Shown piece after piece: positions 47,371 through 58,183 of a DNA stretch of 64,000 nt (within the stretch, counting starts at the first letter, position 1; each line of letters opens with the position of its first letter). This DNA is from Sympetrum striolatum (lineage: Eukaryota > Arthropoda > Insecta > Odonata > Libellulidae). The notes beneath the pieces are model-generated. The model was not told the origin of the DNA. It did no database searches and was given only the letters and a program-made list of their open reading frames with translations. Where the stretch lies: NCBI GenBank assembly GCA_947579665.1, contig OX388345.1, forward strand, positions 74,081,454-74,145,453. Reading direction: 5' to 3'. The position numbers and the translations under genes are program-made.

Positions 47371-47427
47371 CATAGAAGTAAACCCTTAACATTTTCCCCA
47401 TTTAAATATACTAAGGGTTTGCTTGTC

Positions 47428-47473
47428 TCTTCATCTGATGAAAACTTGTAATTTTGAAACCGGTCGCATGAAA
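47428..47473 (+). ncRNA. hammerhead-ribozyme-like motif, right arm
   Basis: On the plus strand: CTTCAT, core CTGATGA (47435-47441), AAACTTGTAATTTT (AAA pairs with TTT, TT with AA, one mismatch), core GAAA (47456-47459), CCGG-T-C, then GCATGAA. TTCAT can pair with ATGAA, but two bases separate that stem from the expected cleavage position. It is the mirror image of the motif at 47322 and shares GAAACCGGTCGCAT exactly. Confidence 0.5.
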
Positions 47474-47558
47474 TAATTCAGGTGGAATTTTACGTAGTAA
47501 TTCCATCATGCCTCCTGTAACGGAATTCCACCAAGTCAAGGCTTTTTCAACTGAATTT

Positions 47559-50500
47559 ATATTATAAATATGTATAGTTATTTACCAAGCTCCCAAAAAG
47601 GAAATAGAGGATTGTTCATGGAGACGTGATCATGGATTGGCGTGGAAAATTGATCCCTTCCCATGGAGAAGTCCCGTCACGAGGCTGTCTCAAATAATTA
47701 CCCGGGGGAAATCATTGGCATTTGCTTTGAATCTACGGTGTGTCTCTATCAGCGGATGGAATCTGCCCCGGAACTCTCTCCACCCACGTGTGGGGAGACA
47801 CGTCCAATGCGCCTAGTTCCGTAACAAATGAAGTCGTTCCCCGGCAGGCCGCCGCTTTTCCTCGAATTTTACACCGCTCTCGCGATCACGCGATCTTTCC
47901 AACGCGATCTTTGAAGGTAACGGATGTTGAGGCGCCGTGTTCCTCCACTCCGCGATAAATAACTCCGGAGGCTTTCCAGCAAGAGTCCCTCCGGGGTGCT
48001 GAATAACACCGAAATGGATAACAGTAAATGTGGACTAACTCGTGATGCATGATTGGCCGGGGTCCCGCTCTTGTAATTATTCCGTATCATTCGCCAAACA
48101 TGATCGTTTAAATGCACAGAATCGTAAATGGAGATCGTAGATATGGGTGTATTCCACCCCTCGCGTAGCTCGTGTTTTCCTTCAGTTACCTTTTCTGCCC
48201 TTTCTCTCCAAATACTTTAGACCCTTTGCTTCTTAGTAGCTAACCTTTACTTTTATACCATCCGAAATTTATTTTTCGTCTTTTCTCTAGATCTTTTCTA
48301 ATTCACCCCTCCTTAGATTCCTTTAATGGTTAAGCCTATCAAAATATTGGAAGCATCTATGTAATATTTTTACGATTTTATAATGATTTATTGTTGACAC
48401 TGCAAATATGTGCATGACCCGATGGTAATGGGTACAGTTTTTAAAAATACTTAAATAGTTAGAATTATATGAAATTCGAAAAACATGCATGATTTGAATC
48501 GAGGAAGCACATCATCTACATAGAACTCGCTCTATAAGAGAAGAAACTTTTCCAAGAGGTAGGAACTCAAGCGAAATGGTAATTGCTTGTGGCTTAATAC
48601 GATAAATTTAAATTTGTATAATTTCTTGGAACAAAATTACATTTCAAAATGAAGATAAACAACTTCGTACACTTCCTTCATGATGGCCTACCACAAAATA
48701 AGGCCTTCCCATATCGAGTTTACTTTTCAAATGTTAATAAGAGACGGTAACCAATGTTTTTGTGTTAACCTATACACTATAATAACCACTTTCAATACAG
48801 GCCACGAATTATATAAGGCACCCTTATAAGTAACCACCCCTTCGTAAGTTTCCAAATCCATCTCAGGGTATAAGTTCCCATTATAATTATTATGAAATTT
48901 AACCGTTGTTACACTCTGTTCAAATGTGAACCAGAAATGGAAAATTATTAAGAGCAGTTAGGTATCGAAGTATGAATGATTAAAAAACCTTCACACTTCG
49001 TTACTAGTTACAATTTAACAAAATTATGGATTTTCCTTTCCGATTCGGTTTCGCTCGATGTACGTAGTTCGTTCAGTGGATCAATGATGTGTTTATATTC
49101 GTTATAAGCAAGATCCCGCCCTAAGTTGGCGCGAAAGGTGGATTTTGCCACTTATAGCCAGTGTTAATGCCGGTTTTTGCAAGCAAGTTCTCTAAGATAC
49201 AGAGAAACTAAAATTTATCCCTACATTGAATGTCACGTGTGATGTAGGATGAAATGCACCCTTAGTTGATATGGTTACAAAATATATTCTATTTACAAGC
49301 TCTACGAAAGCCATTACCGTAATTATATGCAAACTATTCCGTCAAGATAATAAATTAGGATCTAATAACATTTCTTTTATTTAGTTTTTAATTTTGGGTC
49401 CGGTTCGATGCTCAACCGGGTTCTTATGTAACTCAGCACCTTCCCTAACCCTTTCTATTCGCAAATCCCACCTCTTCTTGCCCGCCTATCTCCCACCCTC
49501 GGAATTACATAGCTAAGTTTTTTGCAGAACATTATCACCATCCTATGTCGCCATACTTATCAAAGTTCGCGGAAGCTGGAGATTACGGAGGATTCGCCAT
49601 TGAGGAGGTGGCCATTTTCTTTCAAAATGGCCGACTTAGTGCTCTCCTCGCGTGCTTCAAACTGCCATTCAAAACGAACCCCTCTAAATCTCCCTCTGAT
49701 AAACGGAGCATGGCAATATTCTGACTGGCTGAGTCGAGAGAATGATTTCGTTCCGTCCGACCAATAAAGGCCGACGTGAAAATCTAGATAAAACCCGACA
49801 AGAAAATATAAGCTTTTGAAAACGAGGGCAGATACACGAGGGGTAGGGGGCGATGGCCCCGTGTGAGTCTACTACGATGTGCTCTATGATGTAACTTGGG
49901 CAATGTTTGCTCGCTGATATATTCTATTAATTGGCATCCGTATTTTATCTTGGCACGTCGAGTCGACATCGTTGCGCAACCTCTAGAAAACCCAGACTAT
50001 TTTTTCCTACATTAAGTGCTCCAAGTCGTAACAGTAGCGGCGTTGGATAAAACGGAGACTTCCTCTTATTCATTTTATTCGAGGAATTTCCTTTCTAAGC
50101 CATAAATCAGAATTTTTAATATTCAGTTGTATTCCTTGAAGAAAATTTATATTGAACCGTAAAAATTTGTCGATAAATTAATCTTCTACCGCAGCTCGCA
50201 CCACAAGTTTTTTTACCTATTGTTCTTGCGCTAACCGGTAACAATTATAATTTATTGAATACGGAAATGTTACCATCACTGTTTTCATTATCAAGTAATT
50301 AAGTGGGAACTGTAATTATATACTCCAGCGTCCATTTCGCAGAACCTGTTAATGTCATCCGAGATGAGAGAGAGTAAAAACTGTGTTATCCGGTTTACAT
50401 GGAATACAACGAAACAAAAGCGGATATTACGGTTTTATAAATAGTTCCGTCTGGAAAATCTCTAATCAATCCATGCAACAGGAACCGGACCGGAAAACGG

Positions 50501-51515
50501 AACCTAAATTTCACTTTTTCCTGAATGAAAACCGAACACAAACCGAATAATTAAAATCATTGTATATGAACCGAAATCTCTAATCGTAAATTATAACGAC
50601 AGCCTGAAACTCACAAATCAACATTTATATTATAATAAGCGAGCTGGCGCTGTGATTATTTCATTAATATCACGAGCTTAGTCCTCAAATTGAATTAAAT
50701 CAATTGTATTATACCAAACAAACATTTTTCAGAATGTTTATAATGTTTATCCTTCGGTGATGAAAACCCTGTTCCTACCGGTTTGACAGTTCATGCCGGA
50801 GTTAAACCGGAGTAGAAATTTGTCATATTTAATGAACCGGAGCGAAAACCGGAACGAAAATAAATGCGGTTCCATGGCCTTCTTGTAATTACACACAATA
50901 AATAACTTCCATTACCGTATCAAATAAATCACCTCTTGATAAATGCCAGAAAATGTTGGATCGACTTCCTAACATAAGACATCTACTTTACAATTATTTA
51001 AGTTCTCGATAGCATTTACCATTATTTATCGAGGGGTATCAGATGTTTCAATCTTCGACTCAACAACCAACTCCTCACATTCCTTCAAGTATAGTTTGAC
51101 CATAAGAATCAGCTCGTTTTTTCATTCCGTCGGAAAGGCTGCTCACCTGACAGGCCGTGTTTCATGATAATCAACTCAGATGCTGACCGGTTGACAGCCG
51201 TCATCGATTCTGTCCTCGTAAATCCCAAAGCTATCGCTTTTTTCCTCCCACGCGAACACATTCTCGCTCATGTTAACTCCGATGGCGGAATCGTGCGTGC
51301 AAGTGATTCATCCTCCAGTTCCTTTGTCACGAAGGATGCTAAATAGCAGCCCACTCGCCTCCTTCCTCCACCAGCGAAGCACTTCTCATCTCCTCACAAA
51401 GATTTCGGGAGCGCATGGTAGAATTTTGAAATCCTACCTTCAGCGATTCGAATTTTCCGGAAAATCTCCGCAGTTTTATCGCGGTGAAGGAAGAGGGAAA
51501 CATCAATTCTTCGAC
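47559..51515. other. about 4 kb without supported genes
   Basis: No recognised gene. GC-raised patches at 47.7-48.1 kb and 49.4-49.8 kb contain short frames only. A cluster of CCGGA/ACCGG words lies at 50480-50870. Confidence 0.45.
50480..50875. repeat. cluster of ACCGGA words, possible decayed DNA transposon
   Basis: GGAACCGGACCGGAAAACGG near 50491 and AACCGGAGCGAAAACCGG near 50833, with isolated GAACCGAAA words between. Dense short words near two ends resemble hAT subterminal repeats. However, the ends (CCATGCAAC and GGTTCCATGG) match poorly and no clean target duplication was found. Confidence 0.3.
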
Positions 51516-51519
51516 CTTT

Positions 51520-51564
51520 CGACTTGCCACGCGCCTAAAGGTGGCTACGAATGTAAATGTAGGA
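51520..51564 (+). mobile_element. truncated LINE 3' tail
   Basis: CTTGCCACGCGCCTAAAGGT followed by GGCTACGAATGTAAATGTAG parallels the 3' end of the LINE at 5.1-8.0 kb (CTGCCACACGCCGAAAGGCG, TGTAGATGTAG). It is only about 45 bp and diverged. Confidence 0.5.
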
Positions 51565-51631
51565 TATGGTCTTTAAGTAAAATGAAGGAAACAAGATAGT
51601 ACTTTTTCCACAGGATTTTTAATATGCTACC

Positions 51632-51673
51632 GGTTTCAACGAAGAATTGTCATCTTCGGGCAAATGTTAAAAA
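51632..51673 (-). ncRNA. hammerhead-like motif in PLE flank
   Basis: On the minus strand TTTGC, then CCGAAGATGA, AATTCTTCGTT, GAAACCGG-T-A and GCATA. With the consensus CUGANGA, the core here would be CCGAAGA, so one conserved U is changed to C. GAAA, the ACCGGT palindrome, and a possible TTTGC with GCATA stem I agree with the motifs at 47.3 kb. It is probably a decayed ribozyme. Confidence 0.4.
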
Positions 51674-51799
51674 AATCAAGCAAATATATATACAACAGGC
51701 ATGAAGAAGGGGGAAGATGGGAGTGGAGGGGAGGGTGGAGTAAGTGAAGTTGGGATAAATCCGGAAGGTGAGTGCGGAAGTAAGGATAAAGGGACATTA

Positions 51800-52003
51800 T
51801 CAGTGGGGGAGGAAAGGACGGATAAGCGGTGAATGAAAAGGGCAAAGGAACTCGTTAACCACGGAAAAACCAGGGGAATCTGTATGGTACAGGATTTCTA
51901 GTTGTTCTAAGTTGTCTAGACGGTGGCCTTTATTGCAGATGTGGAGGACATCGGCAGTGAAATCGGTGGCGTGGTTGCACTCCAGTAAGTGTTTTGCGAA
52001 AAA
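51800..52003 (-). pseudogene. PLE GIY-YIG endonuclease C-terminal fragment
   Basis: The minus-strand frame, which has no ATG, reads STFFAKHLLECNHATDF, then VLHICNKGHRLDNLEQLEIL and SVVNEFLCPFHSPL, and stops at 51800-51802. The FA-HLL--NH block followed by a KG--L--LEQLEI block is characteristic of the region after the GIY-YIG motif in Penelope-like endonucleases. The GIY-YIG box itself and the reverse transcriptase would lie upstream, where the inverted repeat instead begins, so this is a truncated copy. About 68 codons are open without interruption, implying fairly recent insertion. Confidence 0.75.
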
Positions 52004-52035
52004 AGTACTATATTGTTTCCTTCATTTTTCATGAT

Positions 52036-52080
52036 GAATTTCCACCTCATCTCGTCTGGTTCTCTGAATTTCAAGGCCTA
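52036..52080. other. spacer, nothing recognised
   Basis: Short gap between the PLE remnant and the retro-tail fragment. Confidence 0.5.
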
Positions 52081-52145
52081 TAAGGTCTTCATTTAGGCTA
52101 GATTGAGACTTAACATCTAACATTTCGTCAATAATATTACAAAAA
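52081..52145 (-). mobile_element. diverged retro-tail family fragment
   Basis: On the minus strand GTTAGATGTTAAGTCTCAAT, then CTAGCCTAAATGAAGACC. It resembles the GGGTTAGATGTAAGAAG to AGTCTCAATCT section of the family at 3625 with a deletion. Low certainty. Confidence 0.35.
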
Positions 52146-55100
52146 TAAGTTGTGTATAGATTAATCGAGATAGAGAGGAAAACATTAGAAGTAGTGGATG
52201 TAAAATAACCTAAGATGATATCTTAGAAGGATACGGTGACTAACTAAGTAATCTACTGAAAATGGGTAATATTCATCAAGAACTACATTTGTAAAAAGAA
52301 GATGAAATGTTCAACAAATCGTTTTTTTTATCTCTCTGAAATTTAATTAAAAATTATAACGGCTTGCATTTTCTTATACGAGCATTATATCAGTGCAAAT
52401 ATTGAATAAATTAAACAGATAATATGAACTGTCCAATGTCAAATAAACGAAATGCTATTCTGATACGTATGTTTAAAACATGTAATACATTGAGAACTTC
52501 GAGGATAATCCAAGCAGCAGATCATGCTGGATGCAGCGTGAGAAGTCACTGAAATTTGTAAAAATTCACTAAAAAAATAAAAAAGGTGCCAACTTTAGTG
52601 ACAAAATCGCTAAAATTAACAATTATGATCCTTGGTAATTATAAATTCTCTCGCTGTTTAAAACCTTAACTATGAGGACCAGGGCCGGGTCTAGACTATA
52701 TTCAAAGCTTCGAGGATTGCTAATTAGGGCCAAACTGAGTACGATTTCCATTCCAATTTTTGCGGAAAATTAGCCTTTGTATTGCTCAACATCAGTGTTC
52801 CTATGTACCTAAATATAGCCCTAATGAGTATACACTGGATTACAAGGCGCCCATTATTTTCCCAACGGCTAAGAATCGATTAATTAAGTTGTAATCAGTG
52901 AAGAATGGGAGATAGTTTTCGTTTTTGCAGCAATAGCGCATCAACAGCGCTCGGCTTGGTGAGTTACGAGTCGAGACAGAAAAGTCGCGGTATCTTAGAA
53001 AATGAAAATCAAGGCTGCCACTTAATACAAGACGGTACTGATTCCAACTTGAATAATTCTGATGATGAATAAGATTCCGCGATACTTGGTGGAATTTCAT
53101 TTTTTTAAATAACCTTTACTGCAAGACTAGTACAAAAAATACACATAAGTTAACTAGTTCCGGTGTAAATCACGCCAAAACCAGAACTGAGGAAAACCGC
53201 AAAAGCAAAGAGTTGTGTACAAAAGTTAACCGAACCTATTTAACTGGTATGTATTTGTATTGTAGTTTTTGTACAAGTATTGTAGTAAAGATTCTTTTTC
53301 TAAATAATTCTTAGAATATATTCAGCTGAAGGTCGTCGTTGATTGTAATAATTTCTCGAAAGTGCATCTGATCATTTTGATTTTCTCCCTTGTATATAGA
53401 TGCACGTGTTGCTTTTACGGAATTTGTTACGGAACATCACTATATCAAAGCCTTCACGATTATACGAAGGAATTAATAGCCAAAACGCATGTCTTCACCC
53501 ACAGATTGATCACTCGCACCGCATATAAATCCCGCATCCGCGTAGGAAGGAAGAGTGGAAAAAGACACGAGATTGACGCCTCCACTCACAGTCAATCGCA
53601 TCATACGTGACGCGGCTCCAGTATCGCAACACTTTTGAAAGTCTCATCCATTGAAATTCGTTCTGTTTCGACACCTCCACGGACCGCATTGGGATCATTA
53701 AAGCGTGCATAATATCAATTTTCCTTTCCCAGAAGACGTTTGGGTGATTCGGAGGAAAGTATTTCGACCTCGGAGGCTGCCTTAAGATCCGACGAGCAAA
53801 AAGATTCGATGCTTCGAATCCTTTGATGTTGAAATACTGATTAATGACTTGGGTCATCCTCTCTCTCTCTCTGAACTAAATCAGATTGAAATCAGGCCGG
53901 TTTGTCATGGCCTCCGCTCATTTGCTTCCGCCGTCTTATATTTAAGTTTGTCAAAAATTTAGCGGTGAATTCTTGCTTCTATCACAGTCTTAGCGTGCGA
54001 CCTCGTGCTGGGCGTGACTCGAGTCCTTGTACAACACAATGAATTAGCATCTGACGCCTTCTCCGTGAACGTCATAATAGGCAGGAGGTTAAATTGCTTC
54101 CCGAGAAAAATGAGGATTTCGTCAAATGTTGCCTTTGAAATTCGTGAAATCTCCCAATGAGCACGTTAAGGTATTCGAGGAAGGCAATCGAAGAATTTAT
54201 ACCGAATGATTCAAGCAAAATTGAAGCTGCTTTCTCAGGAAATTTCGTGCCATCACATTTCCATTTTGTTTCGAGCTATTTTGCCTCAACGCATCTGCTT
54301 GAGATTTTATATCTTTTCTACGTAAGAGTACAATTGATATCCAGCTGTAGCTGCCGAATCTGGAACCAGAACAACCACATGCATTACCGCTAGTACTTGC
54401 TGGACAGTCAGGAAACCCTTGTTTCAATGTTCTATGTCACAGCCGATCCTTAAATTTTTTCCTGACTGGCAACCTTTAAAGAACTTCTTAATCATTTTCT
54501 GATCGATATATTGACCGTAATCTGCAAGTTTTTATCTATCAAAATTATTAACTTGTACTGACCTGCGAGTATACAATCAGTAATCATTAAGTCCTCTGAT
54601 GAAAGCTTTGATAAAACTAACGCAATGGACAGACTGCAAGCAATTCAGTCCTTGGATATTGTTTATGTGCTCCCTCGCTTTTTAATTCGTAAAAGTATAT
54701 GAAAGCAATGACATTCTGTGATTGTAATTGACGCTAAGATGTCGAGTCCTCGAAGCTTGTGGTATTGATTAACATATTCTAGAAAGAGGAATATTGAGTA
54801 TTAAATGTAGGCAGATAGTTGTGATTCTCGTAAAATATTAACTCTTAAACCTTATTATTAAATGGAAATGTAATTCCTCCATAATGTCAAGCAGAAAAAT
54901 AATTTGACGTAAAACGAAATTTTCATGATTTGTTCGACATTCCAGTTAATCTTTTCTTGAATGTACAATGCCAATTCTGACAAAGAAATTAAGGTTACGT
55001 CGAAGGAACGCCCGAGAGAAGGAATAAAGCGTTCATTTGGATGCATACAAATTATTTTATCAAATTTTTGATGAAGTCAAATATTTGAGGAACCTTCTTA

Positions 55101-56851
55101 CTTATAAGGAAATTTCGATGTATCTATAAGAGAAGGGTGCTAGTATATAAAAGGTAGGATTCGGAAGAGAAAGGAATGAAGTTAAGTAGGGAATTGAGGG
55201 GAACGCATCTCTGCTATAAGAAAGGTCTACATTATCCTCTCTGAGGTAATGAAGCGCCCTCTCTTCACGACTTGGGTGGCGAAAGGTAATGATTACTTCT
55301 TTGATAGGACTTCCTCCGGCGGATCCCTTAACCAACCTTCCTCAACCTTCCACTGAAATTCCTATCTTCTGCATCGAGGAAATGATCCCTTGGGGAATCG
55401 TAGGTTGATGAGTCACAATTTATCTTGAAGATATGTGAAGAAAAAGGAGCGAAGGTGGAAGTTATCATTCATAAATCCTAAGTTATAAATTCGATTAAAG
55501 AGTGATTTTGTGAGTTTGCTTAGCATAAACGAACAGACACAGGATTCACATCGTGGTGGTTATTAACAAACAAATTCATAGTAAAAATGTTTACTGTTTT
55601 TTGGTTTATAAAATGGTTTTTAATTTTGGAGACGTTTTATTACGAATTTGTCTACTTAGCATGATTTCAAACTACTATATGTAAATGATTCTGCAAGAAT
55701 TCACTCCTGAAAACAGTGCAATAAAACCAGTGTGCCATTTTGCAGTACTGTGTCATTAATGGACTCTTAGTGTGCCAATGAATATCCAACCAGCAGGACA
55801 AATACTTCGACGCTGTTAAGCGACATCAATACGCTAGATTGATGTTTTATTCCGTTTATATATTAATTTCAAAAAAGCCATAAGTTAAATGTGGTAAAGT
55901 TATACGTATTGTACTATAGGCATGATTGTAGGGATCAATACTAACCCTAGCGAAACCTGGACCGCACTGAAAATTAATAAAATCTCCGCTTAAATTTTGT
56001 GAAACATCCGTCCAAAGTTGAATTTCCGAGGAGAATTAAAGCTTGATCACAAGGCTTGATTTACTTAATAGAATACTATGTAATTCATTCTATTCAGAAT
56101 CATTCCACTCCCTTTCGTGAACTTTGGAGCTATTCGATCTCAAGGCTTAAGATTACACAAGATATTGTTCTGAAATTCAAAATATCTGAAGAGAAAAATA
56201 CACCGCGATATCATTTACGGTCGTAATGTAATAGTTATCAAATCCGTTTGGATATTCCCACTTGCTGATTTCCGCTGATAACGATAGTGGGCCGTGGAAG
56301 ATAATTTGCTATGGCGAAGCTTAGTTCCAATCCTTTAATTCCAACTAATTCCGGTTATAAAGTCACCCCCTGAAAATTTTGTGTAAGTGAAAATTCATTG
56401 CATTATTTAATGGGTAGGAAAGGTATTGGGCATTAAATTTTCAACAAAAATTAACCATTTTTAAGATCATCCACTCTATAAAAAATGTTCAGCATGAACT
56501 AAGCCCGCGATTCCTTCTCCGCAGCTGGGAGAAGAAAGTACGACTAGACTTCGCGACTCCATAAACTCGCCTAAACTCAATTTTTTCCTCCTTCACACTC
56601 CACGCTCATTATTCATTCTAATCCTCACCCACTTGCCATCAATTTCCCCCTCCACAAAGAACCACGCCCCCTCACTCTCTCTTCTCCTTTCTCTCCTCTT
56701 CCCTCAATTACCTTTCGTAGGAGACAAAGCGTCAAGAAGGTAATGAGGGACCTCAGAAGGAAATAGAGTCAGGGATGCTTCAAGTGAGAATGAAGACTTG
56801 AAGTATGAATGAGGAATCGATATATAACATAAAAATTAAGGTATGATAATC
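52146..56851. other. about 4.7 kb without supported genes
   Basis: No recognised gene. Near 53084 there is an ACTTGGTGGAATTTCAT segment like the end of the 47.2-kb foldback, a short (CT)n run is at 53859-53872, and 56580-56710 is pyrimidine-rich. Frames up to 115 codons (53510-53857, -) have no known domain. Confidence 0.45.
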
Positions 56852-56934
56852 AGAATTTGAAGACGGGGCTCGAACTCAGATCTCCGGATTTCCGGTAAGT
56901 TGCTCTACCATATTGATAGAGCAACCGTCTCCCG
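56852..56934 (-). repeat. tRNA-like SINE head
   Basis: On the minus strand GCTC, TATCAATATGGTAGAGCAAC (D-arm or A-box-like), ACCGGAAATCCGGAG and GAGTTCGAGCCCC (B-box-like, GTTCGA). The T stem does not pair well and the structure is not a proper cloverleaf, so this is a tRNA-derived repeat and not a working tRNA gene. Confidence 0.6.
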
Positions 56935-56944
56935 AACGGCATTT

Positions 56945-57022
56945 TCTGACGGGATAGCTTAATTGGAAGAGCAACTGACAAACAATCGGGAGAACCGAGT
57001 TTGAGTCCCACTCCTGTTAGAA
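56945..57022 (+). repeat. tRNA-like SINE head, opposite orientation
   Basis: GACGGGATAGCTTAATTGGA with AGAGCAAC (good A box, TAGCTTAATTGG), AATCGGGAGAACC, then GAGTTTGAGTCCC (B-box-like) and CTCCTGTTAGAA followed by T6. The outer segments TGACGGGA and TCCTGTTA can pair as an acceptor stem with wobbles. The anticodon loop lacks the usual U before the anticodon. With the preceding unit it forms a head-to-head pair about 10 bp apart. Confidence 0.6.
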
Positions 57023-57873
57023 TTTTTTCATGTCTGTTACGATGTATATCATTCACTCTTGGTATAAAAGATCAGTATATTTCGGTATCCACATTTTTTA
57101 CAAACAGACCATCGGTTTAAACGCTAGAACGTCATCATTAGGTATTTTGATGGCCAAAGATACACACCAAACCCTTAAAATATCAAAATATTGAATAAAG
57201 ATCCCCCATTGTGCGAATTTTCTAACGGCAGTATGAGGAAACTGACATCTGCGCCTCCGGAGACTTCAACGAACGAATAAGAAGGGAAAACTTCTCTCGC
57301 ATTCGATTATGAATCCCACAGATGTTTTATTGCGTATCATTTGGTCCATTCATTTCCTCTCCTTGATCTATAAAGGCTCATTTGTCAAGTGTATGCGAGC
57401 GGGAAAAAATACAATCGGCTGTCAATGACCATTGACGTTGCTCTATATGGTTGCTTACGGGATCAGTTACTCAAACTGTACCCTCCGTTTGTCAACACAA
57501 GAAGCAATTGTGAATGGAGCAGATCCGTACATAAGAGAGATGAATTATTCTTTCAAACCCGGTCTAAAATCTCTATTTCAGTCGGTAATGAATTCTTCTT
57601 TGCAATAAGTAATACCAATCGATTTCTAATTAGGATGATACAATCTATAATAATCGGATTTTCTCAGGATATTCCTTTTTTTACTATTTCGATGGTGATC
57701 TATGCTGAGGAAAAATACATCATTTAATAACATTACACCTCTGAGGAATTAAATTACAAAATCTTACGAGAATACAATTAATTTTCAACACTGATTTATT
57801 GATTAATAATTATGTGTATGCGATATACTTATCGTGAATTAACGTTTTATTTTAAATAAAGTTGAATTAAATA
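57023..57873. other. no supported gene
   Basis: A CGGTTTAAACGCTAGAACGT segment followed by CATCATTAGG near 57113-57142 faintly resembles the foldback cores elsewhere. A 112-codon frame (57389-57727, +) has no known domain. Confidence 0.4.
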
Positions 57874-58183
57874 CTACCATTCAGTGGCGCAGCCAGGATT
57901 TGCCAATGGGGGGGGTCCAAGGAAACGAAAAATGCCTAACTTACAGGGGCTAGTATATTCATGCTCGTTACTTGGCACAAATATGTCAATTCTTTAAAAA
58001 ACTGAGTACATTGTACAATAGAGGAGTTTAACGCTTAGGTAGCCAACTGATTACACTTTCCTAGATAGTAGTTTACATAATAATAATACATAGGAAACTT
58101 ATCATAAGTGTTGATTGGATTTATAGTTTGGATACGTCCAATATCTATTTAAAAGCCATTTTTTTCCTGTGCTGAACTTTTTT

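Larger units (their letters stand above)
47243..47558. mobile_element. foldback element with about 150-bp arms, PLE-flank-like
   Basis: The left arm (AAATTGAAGAAGCCTTGACT through ATGCGACCGGTTTCAAA to AGTAAACCCTTA) is mirrored in the right arm, which ends CGGAATTCCACCAAGTCAAG and ACTGAATTT. The arms total about 150 bp each with moderate divergence, centred near 47400. The end motif CGGAATTCCACCAAG also occurs at 10837. Each arm contains a hammerhead-like motif in opposite orientation. No protein is encoded. Terminal repeats with hammerhead motifs are known from Penelope-like elements, so a solo or paired PLE flank is my preferred reading. Confidence 0.8.
51579..52035 (-). mobile_element. Penelope-like element remnant bounded by inverted 31-bp repeats
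   Basis: AAATGAAGGAAACAAGATAG at 51579, then TACTTTTTCC, is repeated inverted at about 52003-52033 with few mismatches. Between them, read on the minus strand, are a GIY-YIG-type endonuclease C-terminus, a C-rich untranslated stretch and a hammerhead-like motif close to the far end. This order (endonuclease end, then a flank with a hammerhead motif) matches the known architecture of Penelope-like retroelements. The insertion is strongly 5'-truncated: no reverse transcriptase precedes the endonuclease here. Confidence 0.7.

Noticed and set aside
50447..50886. Complete hAT element with ACCGGA subterminal repeats
   Set aside because: The candidate ends match at only about two thirds of positions and the flanking octamers differ, so it is listed only as a low-confidence word cluster.
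51636..51845. 69-codon minus frame rich in proline and leucine as a gene
   Set aside because: It is low-complexity C-rich sequence in the untranslated stretch after the PLE endonuclease stop.
53510..53857. 115-codon minus frame as a host gene
   Set aside because: No recognisable domain, no supporting codon bias and an overlapping plus-strand frame.
56945..57022. Functional tRNA gene
   Set aside because: A and B boxes are present, but the T stem pairs badly and the anticodon loop lacks the invariant U, so a SINE head is more likely.
57100..57145. Another hammerhead-like core (TAATGATGACG ... TTTAAACCGATGG on the minus strand)
   Set aside because: The CTGATGA, GAAA and CCGG blocks are all altered, so the resemblance may be chance.
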